Origin: Agromyces mariniharenae
Lineage (GTDB): Bacteria; Actinomycetota; Actinomycetes; Actinomycetales; Microbacteriaceae
DNA length: 64,000 bases
Reading direction: 5' to 3'
Assembly (NCBI RefSeq): GCF_008122505.1
Contig: NZ_VSSB01000002.1
Span: 1,116,001-1,180,000, forward strand
In this document: positions 1 through 8,239 of the stretch, piece by piece
Layout of the letters: every line of letters begins with the position of its first letter
Position numbering within the stretch: position 1 is the stretch's first letter
Made by a program: the position numbers and the translations under genes
Notes under the pieces: model-generated
The model's database searches: none
Seen by the model: only the letters and a program-made list of their open reading frames with translations
What the model was told of the DNA's origin: nothing

Positions 1-148
1 TGACGACGCGCTCGTCGCCGCCCTCGGCGAAGGCGAGGTACTCGGGCAGCCCGAGCGTGTCGCGGAAGAACGCGACCGCCTGGTCGTAGTCGACGGCCTC
101 CACGACGACGCGGAGCTGGAGGACCGAGGGCGTTGCGGCATCCGTCAT
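1..148 (-). CDS. VOC family (glyoxalase/bleomycin-resistance fold) protein, N-terminal part
   Basis: The first 49 codons of a gene that runs off the left edge of the window. The translation begins MTDAATPSVLQLRVVVEAVD, followed by a segment with YDQAVAFFRDTLGL. This is the usual first beta-alpha unit of vicinal-oxygen-chelate proteins (beta strand, then the F-Y/F-R-D-x-L-G-L helix end). Members bind metal or small ligands as dimers; the substrate cannot be told from this fragment, and the metal ligands further on are outside the window. Confidence 0.7.
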   Translation of the reverse strand, partial: MTDAATPSVLQLRVVVEAVDYDQAVAFFRDTLGLPEYLAFAEGGDERVV

Positions 149-204
149 GCCCGAATCCTCCCAGTCGCGGCCGACATCCGCGAGGGCCTGATCAGCGGGT
201 CCGA

Positions 205-828
205 TCAGGACCCTGGCGTCGCGGGGTACGGACGCTCGGCGAGGAGGCCCGCGAGGTGCACGGCGTTCCGCACGAGCGTCGCGTTGGCCTGTGCGACCGG
301 CTCCGGGGTCTCGGGGAGGTCCTTGTAGTCGGTCTTCTCCATCGCCGCGCCGTTCCAGTACGTGCCGCCCTGCGCCGGCATCGTGAACCCGACGTCGTTG
401 AGGGCCTGGTGGAGGTCGGCCGTGATCTTGTGCGCGCCGTCCTCGTTGCCGAGCACGGCGGTGACCGCCACGCGGCCGAACAGGATCGGTCGCCCCGCGT
501 CGTCGGTGGCGGACAGCTCGGCATCGAGTCGTTCGAGCACGCGCTGCGCCACGCTCGACATGTGGCCGAGCCAGGTCGGCGTGCAGACCACGAGGATGTC
601 GGACGCGAGGATGCGCTCGCGCAGGCCCGGCCACTCGTCGCCGTCGCCCATGTCGGCGTCGACGCCCGGCGCCACGTCGACGTCGACCACGCGCACGATG
701 TCGCCCTCGAGTCCATGTCCGGCGAAGCCGCCGAGGAGCTGCTCCGCGATGAGCTGGCAGCTGGATGCCTCGGGGGCGTGCTTGAGCGTGCAGTTCAGCA
801 GGAGCACGGACAGGTCGGTGGTCGGCAT
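205..828 (-). CDS. Flavodoxin-family NAD(P)H-dependent FMN reductase-like protein
   Basis: 207 residues with a flavodoxin-like fold. The N-terminus (LSVLLLNCTLKHAPEASSC) has the first beta strand and a phosphate-binding loop of FMN reductases. ILVVCTPTWLGHMSS at about residues 76-90 matches the second flavin-contact loop (P-T-W-L-G-x-x-S), and a short GGTYWNG loop follows near residue 155. Enzymes of this family reduce flavins or quinones with NAD(P)H in the cytosol. The substrate is unknown. It is a single gene; no partner is visible beside it. Confidence 0.8.
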   Translation of the reverse strand: MPTTDLSVLLLNCTLKHAPEASSCQLIAEQLLGGFAGHGLEGDIVRVVDVDVAPGVDADMGDGDEWPGLRERILASDILVVCTPTWLGHMSSVAQRVLERLDAELSATDDAGRPILFGRVAVTAVLGNEDGAHKITADLHQALNDVGFTMPAQGGTYWNGAAMEKTDYKDLPETPEPVAQANATLVRNAVHLAGLLAERPYPATPGS

Positions 829-989
829 GCGATGCGCCTCTCCGGCGCGGATCGATGCGCCACTCCCCTGTCTAGGCGCTGGGACCGCCCGTCCACAGGG
901 GCTTGACAGCCGTCACCGGGCGGCCGGGTCAGGCGTCGTCGGCCCGCCGACTCATGGCCGAGTCAAAGGGAATCCCGAGGTTCGCCCCG

Positions 990-1002
990 TAGCGTCGGGC
1001 AG
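990..1002 (+). promoter_or_regulatory. Leaderless -10 box of the alarmone synthetase gene
   Basis: TAGCGT (990-995) lies 7 nt before the GTG start at 1003, with no convincing Shine-Dalgarno sequence. The arrangement recurs at several genes of the window and suggests that transcription starts at or next to the start codon. The reading is inference from spacing. Confidence 0.5.
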
Positions 1003-1752
1003 GTGACCCCGCTCGATGGCATCCCCTCGCAACGGCACCCCGAGGCTCCGCACCTCCTCACGGCCCGGGCGCAACGCACCCTCGAGGCGATCGACGGCCG
1101 CACGCTCGACGAGATGCGCGCCCTGCGCGACGAGACCGAGCGCTTCATGCTCCGCTACAAGTTCGGCATGGACGAGGTGATCACGAAGCTCTCGATCCTG
1201 CGCGAGGAGTTCAGCCAGAACCACGACTACAACCCGATCGAGCACATCTCGAGCCGGTTGAAGAGCCTCGACAGCGTCATCGCCAAGATGCAGCGCAAGG
1301 GCATCGAGCCGACGTTCGACACGATCCGCGACACCATCACCGACATCGCGGGCGTTCGGGTGACGTGCAGCTTCGTCTCCGACGCCTACCGGCTCGCCGA
1401 GCTCCTCACCGAACAGCCCGACATCCGCGTGCTCAAGGTCAAGGACTACATCGCCGAGCCGAAGGAGAACGGCTACCAGAGCTTGCACCTCATCGTGGAG
1501 GTCCCGGTGTTCCTCTCGACGGGCGCGCACCCGGTCGCCGTCGAGGTGCAGATCCGCACGATCGCGATGGACTTCTGGGCGAGCCTCGAGCACAAGATCT
1601 ACTACAAGTACGATCGGCAGGTGCCGCAGGAGCTCCTCGACGGGCTGACGGACGCCGCGCACACCGCCGCGGAGCTCGATTCGCGCATGGAGCGCCTGCA
1701 CCGCGAGGTGCACGGGGCGCCGTCGCACCGGCGCGGCACGATCGCGATCTGA
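1003..1752 (+). CDS. GTP pyrophosphokinase family protein (small alarmone synthetase, RelQ/YjbM-type)
   Basis: 249 residues, the length of a single-domain (p)ppGpp synthetase without the hydrolase, TGS or ACT domains of long RelA/SpoT proteins. The synthetase core is seen in RLKSLDSVIAKMQRKG, then DTITDIAGVRVTCSF (the D-I-A-G-x-R substrate loop) and AEPKENGYQSLHLIVEV (the E-x-K-x-N-G-Y-Q-S-x-H signature). VEVQIRTIAMDFWASLEHKIYY completes the fold. It transfers pyrophosphate from ATP to GTP/GDP in the cytosol during stress. A GTG start is used. A HTH gene lies tail to tail 4 nt downstream. Confidence 0.92.
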   Translation: MTPLDGIPSQRHPEAPHLLTARAQRTLEAIDGRTLDEMRALRDETERFMLRYKFGMDEVITKLSILREEFSQNHDYNPIEHISSRLKSLDSVIAKMQRKGIEPTFDTIRDTITDIAGVRVTCSFVSDAYRLAELLTEQPDIRVLKVKDYIAEPKENGYQSLHLIVEVPVFLSTGAHPVAVEVQIRTIAMDFWASLEHKIYYKYDRQVPQELLDGLTDAAHTAAELDSRMERLHREVHGAPSHRRGTIAI

Positions 1753-1756
1753 GTCG

Positions 1757-2395
1757 TCAGCGGAGTGCGACGAGCGCCGCGCGTCCCGTGTCCGTGACGC
1801 GCAGCGAGCGGTCGCCGGCCACGCGCGACACCCATCCCTCGGCGAGCAGGGTGTCGAGGAGGTGAGCACCGAGTCGCCCGGCGATGTGCGGCCGGCGCTC
1901 GGTCCAGTCGAGGCATCCGCGCACCGCCGGCCTGCGCCCGTCAGGGTCGACGGCACCGAGGTGCAGGGTCGCCGCAAGCGCGCCCTCGGCGTCGAGGATC
2001 CGCCCGGTCCGCCCGGCCTCGAGCGGCGACAGCGACCCCTCGGCCACGAGTGCGTCGGCCAGGCGCAGCGCGGTGCGGCCGGCGAGGTGGTCGTAGCAGG
2101 AGCGCGCCTCGGCGAGCCGCTCCGCCGTCGCGGACTGCCGGTACGACCGGACGGCCTGCCTGGGCGCGATGCGCTGCAGCGCCTCGACCGCGTCGGCGAC
2201 CTCGGGTCCGGCGAGCGTGAAGTACCGGTGCCGGCCGAGCCGCCGGTCGGTCACCAGCCCGCCGGCGACGAGCTGCGCGAGGTGCGCGCTCGCGGTCGGG
2301 GCCTTCACCCCCGCGATCGCGGCGAGCTCGCTCGCGGGCAGCGAACGGCCGTCGAGGAGCGCGACGAGCATCGCGGCCCTGGCCGGCTCGCCCAT
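1757..2395 (-). CDS. ArsR-like winged-helix transcriptional regulator (N-terminus possibly frameshifted)
   Basis: A winged-helix regulator with an ArsR-type DNA-binding half: GEPARAAMLVALLDGRSLPASELAAIAGVKAPTASAHLAQLVAGGLVTDRRLGRHRYF, then a C-terminal half of about 130 residues found in larger ArsR relatives. No thiol metal-binding motif is visible, so a metal sensor role is not supported. From the first in-frame ATG (2395) it is 212 residues, and the family N-terminus would be clipped just before GEPARAAM. If one G is removed from the run 2406-2410, an ATG at 2435 reads MHGDADLATPAR directly into the domain, so the true start may be 2435. Confidence 0.8.
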   Translation of the reverse strand: MGEPARAAMLVALLDGRSLPASELAAIAGVKAPTASAHLAQLVAGGLVTDRRLGRHRYFTLAGPEVADAVEALQRIAPRQAVRSYRQSATAERLAEARSCYDHLAGRTALRLADALVAEGSLSPLEAGRTGRILDAEGALAATLHLGAVDPDGRRPAVRGCLDWTERRPHIAGRLGAHLLDTLLAEGWVSRVAGDRSLRVTDTGRAALVALR

Positions 2396-2488
2396 CAGCC
2401 GGGCCGGGGGTGGCGAGGTCGGCGTCTCCGTGCATGGACCCCACGTTACGACCGCCAAGCTTCGTCCGTCGTCGAAGCGTGCCGCGCG

Positions 2489-2500
2489 TAGCGTCGAGGC
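2489..2500 (+). promoter_or_regulatory. Leaderless -10 box of the P450-like/PEP-mutase operon
   Basis: TAGCGT at 2489-2494 stands 6 nt before ATG 2501. The same box and spacing occur at 990-1002 and at several minus-strand genes. Confidence 0.5.
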
Positions 2501-3259
2501 ATGACCGATGTCGCCGAGCGCTCCGAAGTCCAGCGCATCCTCGAGGATCCCGCCTACACCGTGCCCGAGGCGGATGCCGCGTCGACCAGCCCGGGCGAGC
2601 AGTTCCGTGCGAACACGTCCCGGTTCGTGAACGGCGCGACGCACGCCGCGCGGCGGGGCCGCCTCGAGGTGCTGCTCGCCGGGATCGACGTCGACGAGCT
2701 CGCGGCCGACGCGGCGTCGCGGACCCGGGCGATGCTGCCGGCCGGGATCGAAGCGGTCGCCGCCCACGTGCCGGTCGCCTGCCTCGCCGCTCGGCTCGGC
2801 TTCGCCGATCCCGACGCCGCGCCCGCGTTGGTGGGGGTGCTCGCGGCGCACTACCCGACGGGTGACCCGTCGTCGGCGGCGGATGCCGCGGCGGCCCGGC
2901 TCCTCGGCGCGGCCGGCGACCGCGACGGCGACCCCGCGCTGCGGGTGCAACTCCTCGTGCAGGCCCACGCCGCGACCGCCGGGCTCATCACCGCGGCGGT
3001 GCGCCTGCCGGCCGCACGGGACACGGGCGTGCCGACCGCCGACCTCCTCGCCGCCGTCCTGCGCGACGCACCGCCCGTGCGGCAGACGAGGCGGCTCGCG
3101 CCCGACGGGCATGCGCTCGTGCTCCGCCTCGACGGCGCCGACCGCGCACCGCAGGATCCTCGGACGCTGGTGTTCGGCGCCGGTCCGCGCGCCTGCCCCG
3201 CCATGGCGCAGGCGCTCGCGATCGCCGCTGCCGTCGTCGACGAGGTGCGCGCATGCTGA
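2501..3259 (+). CDS. Short cytochrome P450-like protein, degenerate
   Basis: 252 residues, against about 400 for a normal P450. Landmarks can be matched in order: SRFVNGATHAARR (the substrate-recognition/C-helix region), VPVACLAARLGF, an I-helix-like AHAATAGL, LRDAPPVRQTRR (the segment that follows the K helix), and a haem-loop-like FGAGPRACP near residues 226-234 that keeps the Cys. The Glu of the K-helix ExxR motif is Ala here (AVLR), and the Gly after the ligand Cys is Pro. Large parts of the fold are missing, so haem binding or oxygenase activity is doubtful. It overlaps the next gene by 7 nt, implying one transcript and a linked role. Confidence 0.6.
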   Translation: MTDVAERSEVQRILEDPAYTVPEADAASTSPGEQFRANTSRFVNGATHAARRGRLEVLLAGIDVDELAADAASRTRAMLPAGIEAVAAHVPVACLAARLGFADPDAAPALVGVLAAHYPTGDPSSAADAAAARLLGAAGDRDGDPALRVQLLVQAHAATAGLITAAVRLPAARDTGVPTADLLAAVLRDAPPVRQTRRLAPDGHALVLRLDGADRAPQDPRTLVFGAGPRACPAMAQALAIAAAVVDEVRAC

Positions 3260-4041
3260 CGCCGGCGGAGTTCCGCGAGTTGCATCGACCCGGGGAACCG
3301 TTCGTGCTCCCGAACGCGTGGGACCTCGCGTCGGCACGGTGGCTGCACGCGGACGGCCATCCCGTGGTCGGCACGACCAGCCTCGGCGTCGCGTTCGCCG
3401 CAGGCCGCGCCGACGGCACCGGCGAGACCGCCGACGAGACCATCGACCTCGCCCGGCGCATCACCGGCGCCGGTATCGCCGTCACCGTCGACATCGAGGC
3501 CGGATTCTCCGACGAGCCCGACGAGGTGGGCCGCTACGCGGCGGAGCTCGCCGGCCTCGGCGTGGTGGGCGTCAACCTCGAGGACTCGGATGCCGCGGGC
3601 CGGCTCGTCGACCCCGAGGCGGCCGCCCGGAAGATCGCCGCGGTCGCCGCTGCGGCGCCGGCGCTCTACCTCAACGCGCGCACCGACCCGTTCTGGATCG
3701 GCGGGGAGGGCGACCGGGCCGAGCGCACCCGCGAGGCGCTCGCGCGGTCGCACCGCTACCTCGCGGCGGGCGCCACGGGCGTGTTCGTGCCGGGGGCGAT
3801 CCCGCTCGACACCATCGCCGCACTCGCACGCGACATCCCCGCGCCGGTGAACGTCCTGGTCCAGTCGGGTGTGCCGGTGCGGGACCTGGCCGAGGTCGGG
3901 GTCGCGCGCATCAGCACGGGCTCGCTGCTGTTCCGGGTCGCCCTCGGCGCGATCAGCGCGGCAGCCCGGCGTGTCGGGGACGGCAGCTACGTTCCCGAAC
4001 CCGGAACGCCGTCCTATGACGAGGTCGCCGGCCTACCATGA
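3253..4041 (+). CDS. Isocitrate lyase/PEP mutase family protein
   Basis: 262 residues of the PEP mutase/methylisocitrate lyase superfamily TIM barrel. It opens with LPNAWDLASARWL, then GTTSLGVAFAAGR, VTVDIEAGFSDEPDE (the D-x-E-x-G-[FY] Mg-binding loop) and GVNLEDSD (E-D motif). Later NARTDPFW provides the R-T-D segment. It lacks the K-K-C-G-H catalytic loop of isocitrate lyases, so it is a PEP-mutase-like C-C or P-C lyase/hydrolase of unknown substrate. It is coupled to the P450-like gene by a 7-nt overlap. Confidence 0.88.
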   Translation: MLTPAEFRELHRPGEPFVLPNAWDLASARWLHADGHPVVGTTSLGVAFAAGRADGTGETADETIDLARRITGAGIAVTVDIEAGFSDEPDEVGRYAAELAGLGVVGVNLEDSDAAGRLVDPEAAARKIAAVAAAAPALYLNARTDPFWIGGEGDRAERTREALARSHRYLAAGATGVFVPGAIPLDTIAALARDIPAPVNVLVQSGVPVRDLAEVGVARISTGSLLFRVALGAISAAARRVGDGSYVPEPGTPSYDEVAGLP

Positions 4042-4074
4042 CGGGCCGCGCCGCGCACCCGGCGCGGCATCCGA

Positions 4075-5097
4075 TCACTCGGGGTTGCGGGCCCGGCTCG
4101 GCTGCACCCGCATGGGCTCGCCGGGCATCTTGGGGAAGTCGGGCGGGAAGGGCAGCTCGCCGAGGCCCGCGTCGAGGTCGCGCTGCCACCACTCGAGCAG
4201 CGTGTCGATGCGCCCGAGATGCGATTGCATGCCCGCCCACGGGTCGCCGACGGCGCGCAGGCGGTCGGGCATCGAGCGGATCGTGAAGTCGCGCGGGTCG
4301 GCGGACTCGACCTCGTCCCACTCGAGGGGGCAGGACACGGGCGCGTGCGGCAGGGGGCGCGGACTGTAGGCGCCGGCCATCGTGCGATCGCGATTCGCCT
4401 GGTTGAAGTCGATGAAGATGCGGTCGCCGCGCTCCTCCTTCCACCAGGCGGTCGTGAGCTCGTCGGGCATGCGCCGCTCGAGCTCGCGGGCGAGGGCGAT
4501 GACGGCGTGCCGCACGTCGAGGAACTCGTGCTCGGGCTCGATTGGCGCGAAGACGTGGATGCCGCGATTGCCCGACGTCTTCACGAACGGCGTGAGCCCG
4601 ACCTCGCCCATGAGGTCGCGCAGCGCGAGCGCCGCGGGCACCGCCTCGCGGAACCCGGTGCCGGGCTGCGGGTCGAGGTCGATGCGCAGCTGGTCGGGGT
4701 TGTCGGTGTTCGCCGTGCTCGAGGCCCACGGGTGGAACACGATCGTGTTCATCTGCGCGGCCCAGACCGCGGCGGCGGGCTCGTCGAGCACGACCTGCGG
4801 ATGCTTCCGGCCGCTCGGGTACGTCACCGTCACCGATCGCACCCACGCGGGCGCGCCCTTCGGCGGGTTCTTCGAGAAGAACTGCTCGCCGTCGATGCCC
4901 TCGGGGAACCGCTGGAGGGACACGGGCCGGTCGCCGTTCGCCTCGATGAACGGGCCGCCGACGGCGACGAGATACTCGGCGAGCTCGAGCTTCGTGATGC
5001 CCGGGTCGGGCCAGATCACCCGGTTCGGCGACGAGATGCGCACCTCGCGATCGCCGTCGGGACCGGGCACGTTGAGGGTGACAGCTTCGGCGGCCAT
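4075..5097 (-). CDS. LigD-type DNA repair polymerase domain protein (archaeo-eukaryotic primase fold)
   Basis: 340 residues matching the polymerase domain of bacterial LigD. VIWPDPGITKLELAEY is the usual N-terminus. RIDLDPQPG gives the catalytic D-x-D, and SGNRGIHVFAPI gives the S-G-x-x-G-x-H nucleotide motif. WWKEERGDRIFIDFNQ and PVSCPLEWDEV complete the fold. In non-homologous end joining the enzyme fills gaps with NTPs or dNTPs at broken ends together with Ku. No ligase, nuclease or Ku gene is adjacent, so this is a stand-alone polymerase. A TAGCGT box lies 6 nt before the start. Confidence 0.9.
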   Translation of the reverse strand: MAAEAVTLNVPGPDGDREVRISSPNRVIWPDPGITKLELAEYLVAVGGPFIEANGDRPVSLQRFPEGIDGEQFFSKNPPKGAPAWVRSVTVTYPSGRKHPQVVLDEPAAAVWAAQMNTIVFHPWASSTANTDNPDQLRIDLDPQPGTGFREAVPAALALRDLMGEVGLTPFVKTSGNRGIHVFAPIEPEHEFLDVRHAVIALARELERRMPDELTTAWWKEERGDRIFIDFNQANRDRTMAGAYSPRPLPHAPVSCPLEWDEVESADPRDFTIRSMPDRLRAVGDPWAGMQSHLGRIDTLLEWWQRDLDAGLGELPFPPDFPKMPGEPMRVQPSRARNPE

Positions 5098-5109
5098 GGT
5101 GCGACGCTA
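5098..5109 (-). promoter_or_regulatory. Leaderless -10 box of the LigD-type polymerase
   Basis: On the minus strand TAGCGT (complement of 5104-5109) is followed by 6 nt and then ATG at 5097. The placement implies a leaderless transcript. Confidence 0.5.
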
Positions 5110-5177
5110 CCGTGCGGGGGTGACACCGCGACAGGGCGACGGCGGCGCGCCCCGGCCGCTGCCCTGCCGTGTCGGCG

Positions 5178-5456
5178 CTACGCGCTGAGCGTCGCGTACC
5201 GCTTCTCGGCTCGCGCCCGCGCCTTGGCGGCCTCGACCTCGCGGTCCTTCGGCGGCGCGTTCGTCACGAGGTCGTCGAGGAGGTGCCGCGTGATGTGCGC
5301 GATCTCGTGCACAGCCCGGTCGAACGCCTCGGCGTTCGCCTTCGACGGCTTCGTCGATCCGCTCACCTTGCGCACGAACTGCAGTGCGGCCGCGTGCACC
5401 TCGTCATCGGTCGCGGCGGGTTCGAAGTTGTGGAGGGGGTGGATGTTCCTGCACAT
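5178..5456 (-). CDS. DUF2277 family protein
   Basis: 92 residues beginning MCRNIHPLHNFEP, the hallmark N-terminus of the DUF2277 family, then a helical region with FVRKVSGSTKPSKAN. It ends with a charged helix (PPKDREVEAAKARARAEKRYATL). Members are small cytosolic proteins of unknown function; the Cys and His at the N-terminus could bind metal, but this is not shown. It lies 9 nt from the stop of the DUF2306 gene, same strand, so the two may be co-transcribed. Confidence 0.85.
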   Translation of the reverse strand: MCRNIHPLHNFEPAATDDEVHAAALQFVRKVSGSTKPSKANAEAFDRAVHEIAHITRHLLDDLVTNAPPKDREVEAAKARARAEKRYATLSA

Positions 5457-5465
5457 GCCCCGAGC

Positions 5466-6233
5466 CTATCCCCGCGCAGCTGAGGGCGCCTGGGTTCCCA
5501 TCGCGATGCGGTACGACGGGAGTCCGCGTCGCCGGATGAGCCACTCCGCGACGACGAGGTTCGGCAGCCAGGCGAGGAACGGCACCACGCCGTAGGCGTT
5601 CGCGAACGCGGCATCGAAGTCGAAGTCGCCGGGGATCGCCTGCAGGCCGATGAGCAGGCCGAGCCAGAGCCGCAGGGTGACGGCGGCGTACGTGAGCGCG
5701 AAGTTGCGCATCATCCAGGCCCGGTGGTTCGCGACGTCACGCGCCCGGATGGCCCGATACGCGCGCCATGCGGTGACGAGCCAGAGCACGGCGAGGGCGC
5801 CGAAGCCGACGAATCCGGCGAGGCCCGCCTCGCTGAAGGGGGCGATCACGAGGCCCGAGACGCCGGCGATCGCCACGGCGGCGAGGTAGCCGCGGCCGAT
5901 CCAGCGGTGCACCGCGCGGTACCGGTCGCGCAACCCGCGCCAGAACTGGAACGGGCCGGCGACGAGGGCCAGGCCGCCCGCCACGATGTGCGCGTAGAAC
6001 GCCGCCTGCACGATCGCCGGCAGGTCGGCGTAGGTGTCGGCCACGCCGGCGCCCGAGGCCGACAGCTCCGCGAGCGAGGCCGTGAGGTACGGCACGACCG
6101 CGAAGGCGGCGATGGCGAGCGAGGAGAGCACGACCCAGGCCCATCCGGCCCGCGTCGCGACGAGGCGCGGCGATGCCCCGCGCGGGCTTCCGGCGGCGGC
6201 CGGCTGTGACGAACGTGCGGTTCCGGTGGTCAT
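5466..6233 (-). CDS. DUF2306 family multi-pass membrane protein
   Basis: 255 residues with about seven hydrophobic segments, including AWVVLSSLAIAAFAVVPYL, FYAHIVAGGLALVAGPFQFW and LTYAAVTLRLWLGLLIGL. The family pattern is clear: the segment H-I-V-A-G-G-x-A-L-V-x-G-P-F-Q-F, then HRWIGRGYL, then a V-A-N-H-R-A-W-M-x-R-N-F-A motif. The conserved His residues in the membrane suggest haem or quinone contact, but the function is not established. The start chosen is ATG 6233, which has TAGCGT 7 nt upstream. Confidence 0.85.
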   Translation of the reverse strand: MTTGTARSSQPAAAGSPRGASPRLVATRAGWAWVVLSSLAIAAFAVVPYLTASLAELSASGAGVADTYADLPAIVQAAFYAHIVAGGLALVAGPFQFWRGLRDRYRAVHRWIGRGYLAAVAIAGVSGLVIAPFSEAGLAGFVGFGALAVLWLVTAWRAYRAIRARDVANHRAWMMRNFALTYAAVTLRLWLGLLIGLQAIPGDFDFDAAFANAYGVVPFLAWLPNLVVAEWLIRRRGLPSYRIAMGTQAPSAARG

Positions 6234-6246
6234 GCGGCTCACGCTA
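6234..6246 (-). promoter_or_regulatory. Leaderless -10 box of the DUF2306 gene
   Basis: The minus strand reads TAGCGT (complement of 6241-6246), 7 nt, then ATG 6233. The box lies inside the 10-nt gap after the EamA stop codon. Confidence 0.45.
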
Positions 6247-7230
6247 GGAGCGCCCCTGCACCGCCGGTATCGGGTGAACCCCCCGATCGGATGCCGCGAT
6301 CCCCCGGTCCTCCGAGGCATCGGATGCCGCGGCATCCGCCTCGACGGCGACCGGCGCAGGCCGCCTCCGACGACGCACCTGCCCGACCGCCACGCCGCCC
6401 ACGAGGAGCGCGCTGCCGGCGAGCTCGAGGGCGTTCGGCACCTGCCCGAGCGCGAGGGCCGCTGCCGCGAGCCCGATCGGCGGTGTCAGCAGTGCGAACG
6501 GGGCCACGAGCGCGGCCGGGTACTTCCCGAGCAGCATGTTCCAGATCGTGTAGCCGACGAGCGACGCCATGCCCGCCGTGAAGCCGACGCTCACGATCGT
6601 CTCCCAGCCGATCGTGGCGAACGCCTCGCCGACCGTCGCGGGTCCGTCGAGCAGCAGGCTGAGCGCGAGCACGGGCAGCGGCACGACGAGCGCCGACCAG
6701 ACGACGATGCCGAAGCCGTCGGCGCCGGCGGCCGACCGGGAGATCACGTTGCCGATGCCCCAGCTGAGGCCCGCGGCGACGCAGATGAGGAGCGGCACGA
6801 TCGCCGTGAGGCCCGGCGCGCCCTCGAGGCGGCCGAGCGCGACGATCCCGAGCCCGGCGACGCCGAGGAGCGCGCCGAGCAGCTGCATCCGCGTCGGGCG
6901 CTCGCGCAGCGCGACGGCGCCGATCACGAGCGTGAAGATCATCTGGCACTGCAGCACGACCGCGGCGAGGCCGGCGGGCAGGCCGAGGTGCATCGCGGTG
7001 AAGAGCAGGCCGAACTGCCCGGCGCTCATGAACAGGCCGATGCCCGCGATGACCCGCCACCGGGCATCCGGTCGCGGCACGAAGAAGACGAGCGGCACGG
7101 CGACGAGGGCGAAGCGCAGCGCCACGAGCACGAGGGGCGGCGTGTCGCGCAGGCCGAGGTCGATGGCCACGAAGTTGACGCCCCAGATGAGGGCGACGAG
7201 CAGGCCGAGCAGGAGGTGTCGCGGAGTCAC
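6244..7230 (-). CDS. EamA/DMT-family transporter
   Basis: 328 residues with about ten membrane helices in two EamA repeats. The first repeat begins LLLGLLVALIWGVNFVAIDLGL and contains ALRFALVAVPLVFFV. The second begins near LLICVAAGLSWGIGNVI. Such carriers export amino acids, metabolites or drugs; the substrate is not predictable. The start used is GTG 7230 (V-T-P-R-H-L-L-L); an in-frame ATG at 7284 would add 18 residues but would reach into the shared control region with the LysR gene. The divergent LysR regulator probably controls it. Confidence 0.87.
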   Translation of the reverse strand: MTPRHLLLGLLVALIWGVNFVAIDLGLRDTPPLVLVALRFALVAVPLVFFVPRPDARWRVIAGIGLFMSAGQFGLLFTAMHLGLPAGLAAVVLQCQMIFTLVIGAVALRERPTRMQLLGALLGVAGLGIVALGRLEGAPGLTAIVPLLICVAAGLSWGIGNVISRSAAGADGFGIVVWSALVVPLPVLALSLLLDGPATVGEAFATIGWETIVSVGFTAGMASLVGYTIWNMLLGKYPAALVAPFALLTPPIGLAAAALALGQVPNALELAGSALLVGGVAVGQVRRRRRPAPVAVEADAAASDASEDRGIAASDRGVHPIPAVQGRS

Positions 7231-7269
7231 GGCTCCAGCCAAGCAGGCGAATGGATTCAGCACCAGTTC

Positions 7270-7302
7270 CGAATTGTTCGCCATATCGCGTACGATCGCT
7301 AC
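7270..7302. promoter_or_regulatory. Divergent EamA/LysR control region with inverted repeats
   Basis: Between the two divergent starts lie CGAA-TTG-TTCG (7270-7280) and ATCG-CGTA-CGAT (7285-7296). The second overlaps TACGAT (7291-7296), which sits 6 nt before the LysR ATG and looks like its leaderless -10 box. The layout is typical of LysR autoregulation; binding is inferred. Confidence 0.45.
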
Positions 7303-8220
7303 ATGATCGATCTGCAGGGCCTGCGCGCGCTCGTCGCCGTCGATCGGGCCGGATCGGTGGTCGCGGCGGCCGACCAGCTCGGCTACACCCCGTCGGCGGT
7401 CTCGCAGCAGGTGAAGAAGCTCGAGCGCGACCTCGACGCGGTCCTCCTCGAGCGCCGCGGCCGCGGCGTGCTCCTCACCGAGCGCGGCCGCACGCTCGCG
7501 AGTGAGGGGCGCGAACTGCTCGTCGGCCTCGAGCGGCTCGAGGCCGTTGCCGCGAGCGGCGCGCGGCCGACCGCTCCCCTGCGCATCGCCTCGTTCTCCA
7601 CGGCAACGCGCGGACTCCTCGGCCCGGTCCTCGGCGAGCTGCGCGACGCGGGTGCCGCGGTGCTCGCGACCGTGACGAGCGTCGATCCCGTCGAGGCCAT
7701 GGCCATGGTCGCCTCGGGCTCCGCCGACCTCGCCGTCGTGCACAACTGGAACTCGGTGCCGCTCATCGCGCCGTCGCACGTGGCCACCGAGCACGTGTGC
7801 CACGACGAGGCCGACGTCGTGCTGTCCGTCGACCATCCGCTCGCGGGCCGCGATGAGCTCGAGCGCGCCGACCTGGTGGACGAGGCGTGGGCGAGCACGC
7901 CGAAGGGCGCGATCTGCCACGAGGCGCTCATGCGGATCTTCGCCGACCTCGACTCGATCCCCCGGGTCGTCGCCGAGGATCCCGACTTCGCCTCGCTCAT
8001 CGAGCTCGCACGGCAGGGCGTCGCGATCGCGCTCGTCCCGCGACTCGGCCGATCCGCCCTCCCCGAGGGCGTCGTCGCCCGACCGCTCGCCGATCACAGC
8101 CAGGTGCGCGACATCCGGGTCGCCTATCGGCGGTCGATGGCCGAGAGCGCGGGCATCCGCCGCGCGGTGCGCCTGCTCCTCGACGCCGGGCGGCGGGTCG
8201 AGGCATCCGCCATCGCCTGA
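7303..8220 (+). CDS. LysR-family transcriptional regulator
   Basis: 305 residues. The N-terminal winged helix is clear: LQGLRALVAVDRAGSVVAAADQLGYTPSAVSQQVKKLERDLDAVLLERRGRGVLLTERG. It is followed by a periplasmic-binding-protein-like effector domain (TAPLRIASFSTATRGLLGPVL and onward, with a GVAIALVPRLG strand near the end). The effector is unknown. It is transcribed away from the EamA transporter gene, the standard arrangement in which a LysR protein controls its neighbour. Confidence 0.92.
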   Translation: MIDLQGLRALVAVDRAGSVVAAADQLGYTPSAVSQQVKKLERDLDAVLLERRGRGVLLTERGRTLASEGRELLVGLERLEAVAASGARPTAPLRIASFSTATRGLLGPVLGELRDAGAAVLATVTSVDPVEAMAMVASGSADLAVVHNWNSVPLIAPSHVATEHVCHDEADVVLSVDHPLAGRDELERADLVDEAWASTPKGAICHEALMRIFADLDSIPRVVAEDPDFASLIELARQGVAIALVPRLGRSALPEGVVARPLADHSQVRDIRVAYRRSMAESAGIRRAVRLLLDAGRRVEASAIA

Positions 8221-8239
8221 GCGCCGGAACGCCGCGTGC

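Noticed and set aside
6034..7302. Upstream extension of the LysR frame
   Set aside because: It overlaps the EamA gene on the other strand and reads as charged low-complexity sequence; the LysR winged helix starts at 7303.
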